The notes below the pieces were generated by a model, which worked only from the letters and a program-made list of their open reading frames with translations, was not told the origin of the DNA and made no database searches. Below, in pieces: positions 1 to 9,410 of a stretch of 64,000 nt of DNA. Position numbers and translations under genes: made by a program. The stretch spans positions 1 to 64,000 of the forward strand of contig NBIV01000032.1 in NCBI GenBank assembly GCA_003194525.1. The letters run 5' to 3'. This stretch comes from Gracilariopsis chorda. Its lineage: Eukaryota > Rhodophyta > Florideophyceae > Gracilariales > Gracilariaceae. Position 1 is the stretch's first letter. Every line of letters starts with the position of its first letter.

Positions 1-369
1 ACCTGAACCTTGTCTTCCCAACCACTCGGTAGGACCTTAGGATGTACCAAATTGGGCCAGCGCCCGTGTCCAGCACACTCGTAGCCACTCTAGAGTGTGA
101 GGGGCGGAGTCCTATGGTCATTCGAACTTTATAGTTCTCCTTCCTCAGGACACAAATAGGGTCCTGGTCATCCAGCGACGGCTCCAAAGGGTCGTCGATC
201 CATTCGTCCATTGGTTGGTGAGACTCCGAAGGACTTCTGGAGTCAGATGACTCCTGTCCATCGGGGTTGAGGCAGGGATTCTCAGAGGGGCGGCTTGCCT
301 CAGGTCGCTCCTCTACGCGTTTTCCTGTTCGGTCTTTCCGTGACGGTCCACTGGAGCTTCCACGGGGGT

Positions 370-2483
370 CACCTGAGGGACAGTATCCGTATCGGAAATA
401 TCGACAGCGTTGACCTGAGAGGCTGGAGCCTCCCGCGGCGTGGCGTATCGACTAGACCCTGAGGACTGATTCCGCTGGTACTGACGAGGGTAATTTCCCT
501 CCGCCCTCCTGGCTGGAAGTTCTCATCCCTTAGGGCCAACAGGTTCTTGCGAACGTCCTCCGGCATGAACTTCATGCATTCACACGGCCTGGCCGTGGAA
601 AGGCAGAGGTAGCAAGGGGGCCCGCGGGTGAATACGTCCTTCCTAGGTTGGACGAAAGTATACCGCGGCGTCGTTTGTCCAGATGGAGTAGTAGTAGTTC
701 CAGTGGCCGATATGGATGGAGCACCAGACGGAGCGGAAGAAAAAGAGACCGCAAGGATATCTCCTTCTTCGAACGGATGTTACCAGTGGACTCGCTTTCA
801 GAAGAGTTGACCATATGGACTTTGGAACTCTTCCTTAAGGGTGATGCTCGGCCTCTGGTATCCAAGTCAGCCGCTCGGCGGGATGTCCTATAGGTCTTGC
901 CGTATCCTTCGGCATATGTGACCAGCTGTCGGAACGAGAGGCGTTGGTTGTCCGAGTGGTGATTACGCACGTGAGTCCTAATGGCCGGCAGCAATCCAGC
1001 GATGAAGTGCTGCTTGAGTCGCCCTTCGGAAAACACATTCCCACAGCGGTACGCCTTCTTCCACAGTTGGTCAGCAAAGTCCGTTTCGGTTACGTTAGTG
1101 CTTTGCCTAAAGGAAATCACGTCCTGATGGGCATCCATGATTACGTCATCAGTGGCGTACGTCTCCAAAAGGTAATGGACGACCTCTGGGTAGGACCTAA
1201 GGAGCTCCTATCGGTCGCATCCATTGGGTCACTGGAACCGGAGATCTTCGAAACCACATGGTCACGCGCTTGTCCACTGAGGAAAAACTGAAACAGATAC
1301 AGAGCGGCTCCCTCGTGGACGCCGTTCTGGTCGCAGGCCGTACGGAATTGAGACAGAAACCTAAGGACAGCAATCGGGTCAGCGCCCGAGAATTTGTCCG
1401 TGACGGTAAGCTGCATCCGTTTGGCCCACTTGGTGACTCGTCGAGCCACGAACCGGAATACCTTGAGGACCTGTTGTCCAGTCGGTAAGTCCGATAGTCC
1501 AACACTTTCTTAAAAAGCTCGTTGGTGGTTGCCAGCGGCCTGAGGCGTCGAGCAGCCGCCTCATCCGCGTCCGTATCGGTCGAAACTGACGAGTCCGAAC
1601 TGGACCCGTCATCGCTCTCGTCCGAATGGTCTCTCCTCTTCCTCGACTTCTTGTTCCTTCTAGGTCTTCTATTCTTCCTTCGGTCAGCACTTCGCTCGTC
1701 CAATGGAGCGATCTCGACATCGCCAAATCCGATGGGTCTGCGGGCCTGCTGGGAGCCCTGGTACCTCATGGGTCGTGCAGTCATTAGGCCTTCTTGCCGG
1801 GGAGGCTCTCTTCCACTCCCTGGGTGCACTTCCATTTGGTCGTCCTGTTGGTTTACCCGGCGAGGGGCTGGTAAAGCAGCCACTCCTGGGGGTTCGGAGT
1901 GTGGTTGCCACACGGAGGCCGAAGGAATACTTTGAATATTGGCCGCAAGGGCCGGGGTGCCTACCTGGCGTGTGACCTCCGTCCGTATGGTCGAGGCCAT
2001 GGCTTCCACGAAGGTCGTGGATTCCAGGACCTGAGGAACGAGGCGAGTAATCCGTTGGTCAATCATTCCGTCAAGGACCTCTGGAACACGCGTATCCAAA
2101 AGGGACTGGACGTGCTCCTCACAGAGCCGTTTCAGCTGCGGCCAAAGGACATCTGCGAGACCCCTGGAGAGGTCTTCCCTCACATCTGGAGAAGCTTCCT
2201 GTAGGTCTTGCGTCGGCGTGGCCGGCTGGGAATTGATCCTGTTAAGGCGTGAGCGGAGACGAGCGGCCAAATTGGACTCTCTCGCAATCCGTTCAGGATT
2301 ATCCACGGGGGTCAATGGACGCCCTAAAGGTTGACTGCGCGTACTCCGTCGGTCACTGCTCGCATCGGCCGCGAGGCCAATGGTTTCAGGAACCGTCGAC
2401 AGTCCACTGGGGCCAGCCTGTGGCGTCCTCTGGTCATCTGGTCGGTTGTTATTTTCGGTATCCATGGGGCGGTTGCTTGTCAT
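370..2483 (-). pseudogene. gag polyprotein of the left gypsy element, frameshifted
   Basis: The frame opens at an ATG at 2483 and is broken at least twice. The first segment (2483 to about 1500) is rich in Arg, Gln and Pro, then carries a basic RRNKKSRKRRD stretch and an acidic/serine run, ending in VLDYRTYRLDNRSSRYS. It continues in another frame with DPIAVLRFLSQFRTACDQNG, and in a third with LETYATDDVIMDAHQD and RCGNVFSEGRLKQHFIAGLL, which is the conserved retrotransposon capsid core. A degenerate zinc knuckle (CYLCLSTARPCEC) lies near 580-620. The right-hand gag has the same order of blocks. Its role would be capsid formation; this copy cannot make an intact protein. Confidence 0.75.
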
Positions 2484-2566
2484 TACCAGTCCGTCGGTCC
2501 AAAGTCCAAAGGTAGAATCCCGTAAATTCTTCTTTCCTAAAGGTCTGTATCGAAACGTCCAAAGGG

Positions 2567-2586
2567 GATTCTAGGTCGGGAGACCA
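2567..2586 (-). other. tRNA primer-binding site of the left gypsy element
   Basis: On the minus strand the sequence is TGGTCTCCCGACCTAGAATC, starting two bases inside the LTR end. Its complement has the layout of a tRNA 3' end: T-loop remainder GATT, T-stem strand CTAGG, acceptor strand TCGGGAG, discriminator A, CCA. The same 20-mer is present at 57417-57436 and, with changes, at 60052-60071. I cannot name the tRNA; it does not look like the usual initiator-Met primer. Confidence 0.75.
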
Positions 2587-2588
2587 AA

Positions 2589-2916
2589 TGTAGGATAGTG
2601 AGCCAAGTGGGCAAGCTCCTAATGGTCTCGTGGTAGCGTGGCAGAGCTGGGGGGTCCTAAGGTCAATGAAGCGGCGGTGACACCTCTGGTAATGTTGGCG
2701 CAATGGGGTGGCGCTGACTACGCAGTCCTACAGGTCGGAATTGCGGTAGCGATACCTTGAAGGCCAAAGGGAATTGTGAGTACCGAGTACGGGGGTGCTC
2801 AAGACTCACAGGGGTGTCTGAGTTTACTGTCCCTAGGGGAGGCGCAGCTCGAGGTGCCTAAGTATCGGCACCGAGGCGCCTCGACCCTGTGGCACTGTAA
2901 AGTGCCCTACTCTACA
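2589..2916 (-). repeat. Candidate 5' LTR of the left gypsy element
   Basis: This 328-bp stretch begins TGTAG and ends CTACA, a short perfect terminal inverted repeat of the TG...CA type that LTRs carry. It lies 2 bases from the tRNA primer site and points the same way as gag. The partner LTR would be outside the window, so the boundaries are not confirmed by a second copy. The distal edge at 2916 is followed directly by AT-rich DNA leading into copia pol. Confidence 0.55.
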
Positions 2917-2972
2917 GTAGCTATATCTAGTCCTATGGTTACTAATTCAATAAAATTAAATAAATTATATAA

Positions 2973-5899
2973 AATACAGATAGCCATCCTTGGGCCAGAT
3001 ACACAACGTGTATCGTCCACATGGGTCTCCAGAGTTGCGGAATCCACTGGACTTCACTATCTCACAGACCCCACAAACTAACGCCACCACAACCCAAGCC
3101 CAATACACAACAAAAGACATCCGCCGAAACCACACCCCGCGTCCAAACGACATCCATCCCATTTTACACACCGCGCACCCCAGCGGCACGCGAACCACGC
3201 CTGCACACCATCCCACTCTACACACCACCTAACTCAACCAAAGCCGTCAAACTTATGAAAGACTGGCACCTCAAACTCGGCCATGCCCATCCCAAAACCA
3301 TCAGAATCATGGCAGAGAAGCGACTCCTACCGAACCTTCCGCCCACACTCGCCAAAGGATGGCCAACAATATCCTGCAGTGCGTGTCACATGGCCAAACT
3401 GCGACCCGCACCGCACAAACGGACCGCGCACACACATATTATAGGGCAGAAAATATCCTCCGACGTGCTTGGACCCGTCCACCCTCCAACGCGACTACAC
3501 AACAGCAAATACGCGATCACATTCATTGATGCCGCCACGCGATACCTTTTCATTGCGCTACTCGCAACACGAAAAGAAGTCTTTAATGAAATCGCAAAAC
3601 ACATTGAAACTATTCGCAATCACACCGGGCACTACCCTCAGCTATTTCGGTGCGATAACGCCGGTGAGTACACATCCAAAATCGCCAACAACTTCCTTAC
3701 GCAGCGAGGCATTCAACTCTCACCGACGATACCGTACACACCACAGGAGAACTCATTGGCAGAGCGGATCAACCAAACATTAATGCGAACAGCCAGAGCA
3801 TCCTTGGATCACAGTCAACTCGACAATACCTATTGGGGACCGGCTATCCTCGACGCCGCATTCAAGTACAACATCACATACCACCCCGCAATTAAGCAAC
3901 TACCATTCACCGCTTGGCACCGTAAACCTCCCTTCATACCGAAAATTATACCTTTCGGGCAGCTGGGATCCATCCCTTCCCTTCTCCCCAACAAAACCAA
4001 ACTGCAGCGACGGGCCGAACCAGTGCGATACATGCACGCTGTGGATGAACAGCACATCGCGGTTCTGAATCTCAGAACACGCAAATACCAACTCGCCCGC
4101 ACCGCCAATTTCCACCCCTACCACCCGGAACTCGACCCCTGCCGACCACACTACCGAGCTCTTCAAACAAAATACGCACCACGCAAAAGGGCCCACCAGC
4201 AACAACCGCGCAACCAACCGAAAATCCCTACCACCATCACCATCAATACCGAACCACCTAGAACCACCAAGCAAGCGCGCCGCTACCCCGACGCGCACAA
4301 ATGGCAAGAAGCACACGACGCTGAATTAGACACCCTCGATGCAACGAAGGCCATTGACTGGAATGCCAAACCCCTACCCCCCCGTAACCTCATCATACCA
4401 ACCACTTGGACGTACAGATACAAAATGGCCCCACGTACCGCGCAGCTGCACCGCAAAGCACGGTGCTCTGTCAGAGGCGATCGACTGAAACCGCACATTC
4501 ACTACAATCCGGCCAAGACAGCATCCTATATGGTGGACAAAACAACCATACGAATCCTACTAGCCCTTGCTGCAATACGAGGGCTGCACCTCGATCATTT
4601 CGACATCAAAAGTGCTTACCTTCACGAGCGCTACGATCCTACCAAGGAGGTTTTCATTTGGCAGCCACCCCGGTTCGACGGCACATACAAGCACTCACAG
4701 CCGGCCGGAAAGCTACTTTCTAATCTATATGGGACCCCCCCGCAGGCCACATCTACTCCGCCGCACTAACGAAGTTCCTCATCCGTCATGGCTTAAAACC
4801 CACACGATCGGACCCTTCACTCTTTCTATTCTACCATAGTGGCCACTATGCCCTAGTTACAGTTTCAACGGATGACTTCATGGTCGCTGCGTCTCACACT
4901 TGTGCCACAGACGAGCTGTACCGCATACTATCCCTAAAATATCAAGTTAAGCGGCTCGGATTTCCACGATTCTATCTCAACTGGAACATCAGGCGCACAA
5001 CCCAAGGAATACACATTTCACAGCCAACATTTGCAACAAAACTCGGCCAAAAACTACGCCTCCTTGACGCCAATCCAGTAGCAACCCCATACTTATCGGG
5101 AATGGGATACGATTCTCCATCAACAACGGAAGCCCAAAACGACAAAATAGCTGCCATCTACCGCGAAACCGTTGGTGACTTGCGCTACTTAGCCGACTCA
5201 ACACGTCCTGACATTTCTTTCGCAACATCCGCACTTGCACGCGCCATCCACAAACCCACAGACCGACACTGGAAACTACTCAAAGCTGCAGTGAAGTATA
5301 TCAAAGGTACCCCCAACCATGGTCTTTTTTATCCCAAGCGCAACCGATTAACACTCACTACATACGCAGATGCCGACCATGCCACCTGCAAGTCCACACG
5401 AAAATCTGTCAGCGGCCATGCCCACCAGCTAGGACACAGCACCGTGTACTGGTTATCGCAACACCAACACACCGTCGCCCTCTCCACCTGTGAAGCAGAA
5501 TATGTGTCTGCTGCACGCGCGGCACAAGACCTACTATGGATCCAAAACCTACTTCGTGAGCTTCCTGTCCAACCCCTGCCGACGCCTACAATGTATGTCG
5601 ACAACGAATCGGCCGTCAAGATTGGGAACAGCATCGCGCCGACGAAGAGACGTAAACACATCGATATCAAACATCACCACCTCCAGGATCACGTCAATAA
5701 CAATCGATTCCACCTTCGGCACATTCCTGGCATATCCATGCGCGCTGACGCACTTACCAAGTCGCTCGCAAAGCCGGCCTTTACCAAGCACATGGAGGGC
5801 TTAGGCGTTTGTTCTGCACTCGCCCCTTGCATTCAGGGGAGTGAGACGCCGAAAGCTCCTACGAATGCAAAGGCGAGCGCACAACGAACCAAATCCTGA
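2973..5899 (+). pseudogene. Ty1/copia pol: integrase, reverse transcriptase, RNase H; 5'-truncated and frameshifted
   Basis: The frame is open from 2973 and lacks gag and protease. Domains in order: the integrase HHCC zinc region (WHLKLGHAHP ... CSACHMAK), the integrase core with the DDE residues (ISSDVLGPV; RCDNAGEYTSK; QENSLAERINQ), reverse transcriptase (LDHFDIKSAYLHE), and a second frame carrying the RT catalytic pair in STDDFMVAA, then RNase H (TTYADADHA, VALSTCEAEYVSAA, YVDNESAVK, KHIDIKHHHLQDHV). The switch between frames falls at about 4736-4742, next to a run of seven C, so a single small indel in that homopolymer explains it; otherwise the coding looks fresh. No LTR pair is visible. 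The missing 5' half stops near the gypsy LTR at 2916, which suggests that the gypsy element landed inside this copia. Confidence 0.88.
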
Positions 5900-6069
5900 A
5901 GCAGCGAGCAACCCAAAGCAGACGCTGCGTCTCAGACGCCTCAGACGCCGAGTAGCGGCCTACAGTGCACAGGCGGCAAGCACGGCCGCAATTCCAAATA
6001 AAAGGCACCACGGCCGCCGACGCACGTGAAGCACGGCGGCCAGGGGAGCACGTTCTGTCTCAATTTTAA
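5900..6069 (+). other. 3' tail after copia pol
   Basis: This stretch follows the copia stop codon and holds short repeats of CAGACGC, including a small palindrome around AGACGCTGCGTCT, but no recognisable LTR. It ends at the TTAA that flanks the MITE. The copia 3' LTR is therefore absent, too diverged to see, or displaced by the MITE insertion. Confidence 0.3.
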
Positions 6070-6492
6070 CCCTTTTGACCCTAAAAATTCTTATGTCCAC
6101 AGAGACAGACATAAGCAAAGACCAATAAGCTTTGCGAGCGCGAAGTCAAGTGGGTGGTTCAAAAGGCATTATAGTTGATTGAAATGTACACTTGTGTGTG
6201 TGCGTCTGGCACACACACATGTGCTTCAATGAACTTTTGAAGTGCAAACTATACGAGTCAGCGATGGCTATCTCGAGATACTAGTAGAGAACCATTACAA
6301 GTCTCGTTATTGGCTTTGCGGAGCGCATAATTTCGCCACAGCCAATGACCTTGACTTCGCTTATGTCTACTGAGATAGCCATAAGCAAAGCGAACACATG
6401 GGAGGCTGGCAGCAAAGTATTCCCGTCGATGCCCAATGATATTCCGATGTTAAGTCTATTTTAACGGACATAAGCTTTTAGTGTCAAAAGGG
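6070..6492. mobile_element. piggyBac-type MITE (non-autonomous, fold-back)
   Basis: The 423-bp element is flanked on both sides by TTAA (6066-6069 and 6493-6496), starts with CCC and ends with GGG. The termini are inverted repeats: the left end reads CCCTTTTGACCCTAAAA and the complement of the right end reads CCCTTTTGACACTAAAA, after which CTTATGTCC recurs on both sides after a 2-base offset. TTAA target duplication with CCC...GGG ends is the signature of the piggyBac superfamily. There is no coding sequence. The interior is itself partly self-complementary (GCGAAGTCAAG against CTTGACTTCGC; GTGTGTGTGCG against CACACACAC), so the whole element could fold into a long hairpin. Confidence 0.75.
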
Positions 6493-6496
6493 TTAA

Positions 6497-7447
6497 AGTT
6501 TAACTGTTTAATTGTCAAAGGTGTGAGACGACTGGGCTACAAAAGTGTCCGGCCAGACACTGATGCGAGAGCTTGTCTAGCGATGCTTGTAGTGAGATCC
6601 CATAAAAGGTTTACCCTTCCCTCTGGCTTGATTTGGGCCGGTTTTTGATTTTTCTCAAACAAACAAAATATCTCGGTGTTTTGGAGGTACTTTCAGCAAC
6701 GTGTACAGATCCAAACTGGTGTAATTTGGAAAAGTGCAAAATCTAGCGTTCTTGCAACATCCCCCAATTGACAACAATCCTACTTAGCAATCACGTCGAA
6801 TGTAATTGGGTAATTAAGCGTTCAAATTACTCTATACCCGCAAGTTATGCCGAAGGGAAGGGTATAGGGATAGATTGCTAACCCTTCACACGGTAGGCCA
6901 ACTGCGCAGGAACCATATCTAAACAAGCCACGCAACACAACACACAGAACCGTTTTACGCATTTGCACTACGCGGAACAAATACTCTTGTAAAAAGCAAT
7001 AAAGGGTTAGCAATCTACTCATGTGAATAAAAAAAATTTGTTTGTCATATCAATTTTCTACATGACAAAGTTTCTATTGAATACAGTATTTGACTAGATT
7101 ACCCGCAGATACACTTTTTTGGCTATTGCAAAAACATCTGGCTCCACTACCTACCGCAGAGCCCTGTTGTACACTTGTACTCGTAGTAGGCTACTCAAGC
7201 CAACCGGCAAGAGCGGAGGACGCAGATTTTGGGTAGCCTTCCAGGATAACCCGTATTCTTGTACAGCAATGACAAGACTGAGCGTTTCCATCATTCCAGT
7301 TCTTAGAGTCACTCAAAGGGACTCCATGGAAGTGGTGGCGTCCACCTCCTTTTCTTGGAGTGCGCTTCGTCTTACGATATTCTAGCTCAAGAGTTTTCTT
7401 TTAGAGCGTTTATTGAGTTCTCTCCACCCTTTTGACAGTGCAACGGG
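6497..7447. other. Intergenic region with one fold-back element
   Basis: Between the piggyBac-type MITE and the UBX gene I see only the 147-bp fold-back and AT-rich DNA. The open frames here are short and show no motif. The last 300 bases upstream of 7448 presumably hold the UBX promoter, but I recognise no element in it. Confidence 0.4.
6871..7017. mobile_element. Small fold-back element with 16-bp perfect inverted ends
   Basis: TAGATTGCTAACCCTT at 6871-6886 is exactly inverted at 7002-7017. If the outermost TA on each side is the target duplication, the element is a 143-bp MITE with 14-bp terminal repeats of the Tc1/mariner (TA) type; this is inference. There is no coding capacity. Related half-sites (TAGGGTTAGCAATT near 13990 and GATTGCTAAC near 15728) occur elsewhere in the window without obvious partners. 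Confidence 0.55.
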
Positions 7448-8179
7448 ATGGAAGCTTCAAAACACATAGAAGAACCCCTCGCCGCTTCGCAACAGTCAGG
7501 AAAGCCGTCTCCAGAAGACGTGGCTCGAGGTGTATTGAATGACCGCGAAGTTCGGGTTTTTCGTCCTTCCCACGTCCGCTTTGACCCAAGAAAGCTAGAC
7601 CTGCCCGACGACTTCTTTGAGCCAACGGCCAGTGAACTCAAACAAATCATACAGCATGATGCCGCAGCTGTCAGGGAAATACAAGAAAGACCATTACTAA
7701 CCAAGAAACTGCGTGATGCAGAGAAGCAGAAACGTATGAATCGTTTTCGCCGTTCTGTTATTCGGGTGCTTTTCCCGGATCGTGTTTCTATTCAAGGCAT
7801 TTTTGTGCCCTCAAGTACCATTCGCGAAGTGATTCGTTTTGTGAGGGCGGCACTCGCAGACGCTCGTAACGTCAAGTTCCACCTCTTTGTCGTTCCCCCG
7901 AAGAAAAAACTTGTGGATGTTAAGAAAACTTTATGGGATGAACAGTTGGTTCCAGCAGCTGTAGTTCATATTGGTATAGACACGGGGCCAACAAGCACAA
8001 CCGAATTGCTGAAACCGTATTTACTCGAGAAAATCGAAGACACTCCAGAGAGCATCGCAGCGCAGCCCACAGCTGCACCAATACCTTCTCCCACATTACC
8101 GCAACCTGAAAGCTCGGAGAAAAAGGCAAAGAAGCCTTCCGCTTCGAAGAAGATTCCAAAGTGGTTCAGGAAAAAATAG
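7448..8179 (+). CDS. UBX-domain protein of the ASPL/TUG (PUX1) type
   Basis: A protein of 243 residues starting at an ATG. The core, residues about 102-180 (VIRVLFPDRVSIQGIF, then a helix and FHLFVVPPKKKL), is a UBX domain, the ubiquitin-like fold that binds the N domain of the AAA ATPase Cdc48/p97. The preceding segment with DDFFEPTASELKQI (54-67) and a basic KKLRD...KRMNRFRR helix is typical of the ASPL/TUG/PUX1 branch, whose members disassemble p97 hexamers. The N-terminal ubiquitin-like domain of animal TUG is absent; the C terminus is Pro-rich, then Lys-rich (225-243). It converges on the next gene with only 51 bp between stops. The UBX fold is fairly clear; the PUX1-like subclass is inferred. 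Confidence 0.75.
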   Translation: MEASKHIEEPLAASQQSGKPSPEDVARGVLNDREVRVFRPSHVRFDPRKLDLPDDFFEPTASELKQIIQHDAAAVREIQERPLLTKKLRDAEKQKRMNRFRRSVIRVLFPDRVSIQGIFVPSSTIREVIRFVRAALADARNVKFHLFVVPPKKKLVDVKKTLWDEQLVPAAVVHIGIDTGPTSTTELLKPYLLEKIEDTPESIAAQPTAAPIPSPTLPQPESSEKKAKKPSASKKIPKWFRKK

Positions 8180-8230
8180 AAATCTCCATCTTGATAGTTG
8201 TACTTCCGTAAAACTTGAAATCCAGGCCGT

Positions 8231-8914
8231 TTAGAAGGCCGGATCGAGATCAGGTGGTGCTGCGCACCCATTTCTGAGAAGGCATGTCCGGACACACTCG
8301 AAAGCATTTATAATTGATATGGCTTCGCTTTTGCGTTCAACAAAGAACTTGTTGCCATAGGTCGCCGAGAGAATTGACCAAAAACGTGGGGGAAGTAGCT
8401 TGTCCACGTTGGCTCCGACATTGAACTTTAGAAGCTGTCCGCTACCGCCAAAGTAGTCTGCGACAATTACTACAGTGTCATCATTAACAGACCAGTAGTC
8501 ACGAATAGCAAGCCCTGGACTCTGCGGATACCGCTGCGTCAGTATTCGAACTTTGAATCCGGTTCGATTTTCTAAATCAGCGATCTTTTCCTTGAGTCTG
8601 CGAACTTCTCCTGAAGCAAGAAAGCGCTCTAGATCAATGACCGACGTCTTTTCCTCTGGCAGAAGATCTGGGCGGTTCACACCTTCAGGCCGTGCGGCGT
8701 GCGCTGCATCAGAAAAGTACGTACTTGAAAGAGCAACCGCAGCTGCGACCCTCGCTATTTGTACACTGAAGACTCGACGCGACACTCCTGAATGATTTGT
8801 AGGGTGAGAAGATAGATTACAGACAGTGTTTCTGTCCAGGGCCTGTGATGTGCTGTGAAGCCTGATTTGAGCAGTTACACATCCCACAAATGCAGACGTA
8901 GTACGCTGGATCAT
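8231..8914 (-). CDS. TPM-domain thylakoid lumen protein, TL15-like
   Basis: A protein of 227 residues from an ATG. It has a bipartite N terminus: a Ser/Thr/Arg-rich plastid transit part, then a twin-arginine motif (SRRVFS, R46-R47), a hydrophobic stretch (VAAAVALSS) and an AxA cleavage site (A71-H72-A73), which points to Tat import into the thylakoid lumen. The mature part from GVNRPDLLPEE onward, with IADLENRTGFKVRILTQRYP, GLAIRDYWSV and FWSILSATYGNKFF, resembles the plant thylakoid lumenal 15-kDa protein with a TPM (YgcG/Psb32-like) fold. The biochemical role of that family is not well defined. It diverges from the succinyl-CoA ligase gene across 496 bp and shows that the organism is photosynthetic. 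Confidence 0.82.
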   Translation of the reverse strand: MIQRTTSAFVGCVTAQIRLHSTSQALDRNTVCNLSSHPTNHSGVSRRVFSVQIARVAAAVALSSTYFSDAAHAARPEGVNRPDLLPEEKTSVIDLERFLASGEVRRLKEKIADLENRTGFKVRILTQRYPQSPGLAIRDYWSVNDDTVVIVADYFGGSGQLLKFNVGANVDKLLPPRFWSILSATYGNKFFVERKSEAISIINAFECVRTCLLRNGCAAPPDLDPAF

Positions 8915-9410
8915 GTCAGCCTGTTACTGCCCTTCCGTTACCGACCCTTACGGTTCTATCCAGCTACTTGCTGCAGAGTTCGTACACCGAACCAAGAATA
9001 TTCGAGATAAGAAAAGGAATAGGTTTCGGCAAAGACATGCAAACCGTGTCCTTGGATAAGCGTATGTAAGCGTGCTTTCCGAGCGGATTTGGAGGTCAGT
9101 TCTAACATCATGAAGAAGGTCGGCACTCGTTGCTTTTCACTTGCCCGCGCACCCTCGAACCACGAGGGCACGAGAACGGGCGTTCTACTCTTTCTGCCCT
9201 GGACCTGTACAGCAGTACATGTACCATACTAGTGAACTCTGGTATCCTTAGTCACCTTCAATACCCTCTGACGATGGCTGAGTTCGCCCTCAGTCCTCGA
9301 CGGCCGGCCGCTCTCTCACGTCTTGTTTGTATGTTCTACGTTTTGACGAAGTTAGACACCACCGGGCGTACTCTTTTTTTGTCAAAGTTAGTCGCGAGGG
9401 CTTCGGCAGA

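Larger units (their letters stand above)
1..2916 (-). mobile_element. Ty3/gypsy LTR retrotransposon, 5' portion, degenerate
   Basis: In minus-strand order the element shows a candidate LTR (2916-2589), a tRNA primer site (2586-2567), a broken gag (2483 to about 370) and the start of an aspartic protease near the left window edge. The protease active-site stretch VLDTGAGP is encoded at about 56-76, followed by a one-base frame disruption. The gag and protease match, segment by segment, the element at 59773-64000 on the other strand (compare VLDSGAGPN there), so both belong to one family. Integrase and reverse transcriptase would lie beyond position 1. The multiple frameshifts mean this copy is dead. 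The family assignment rests on the gag-protease layout and on the reverse transcriptase of the right-hand copy. Confidence 0.8.
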
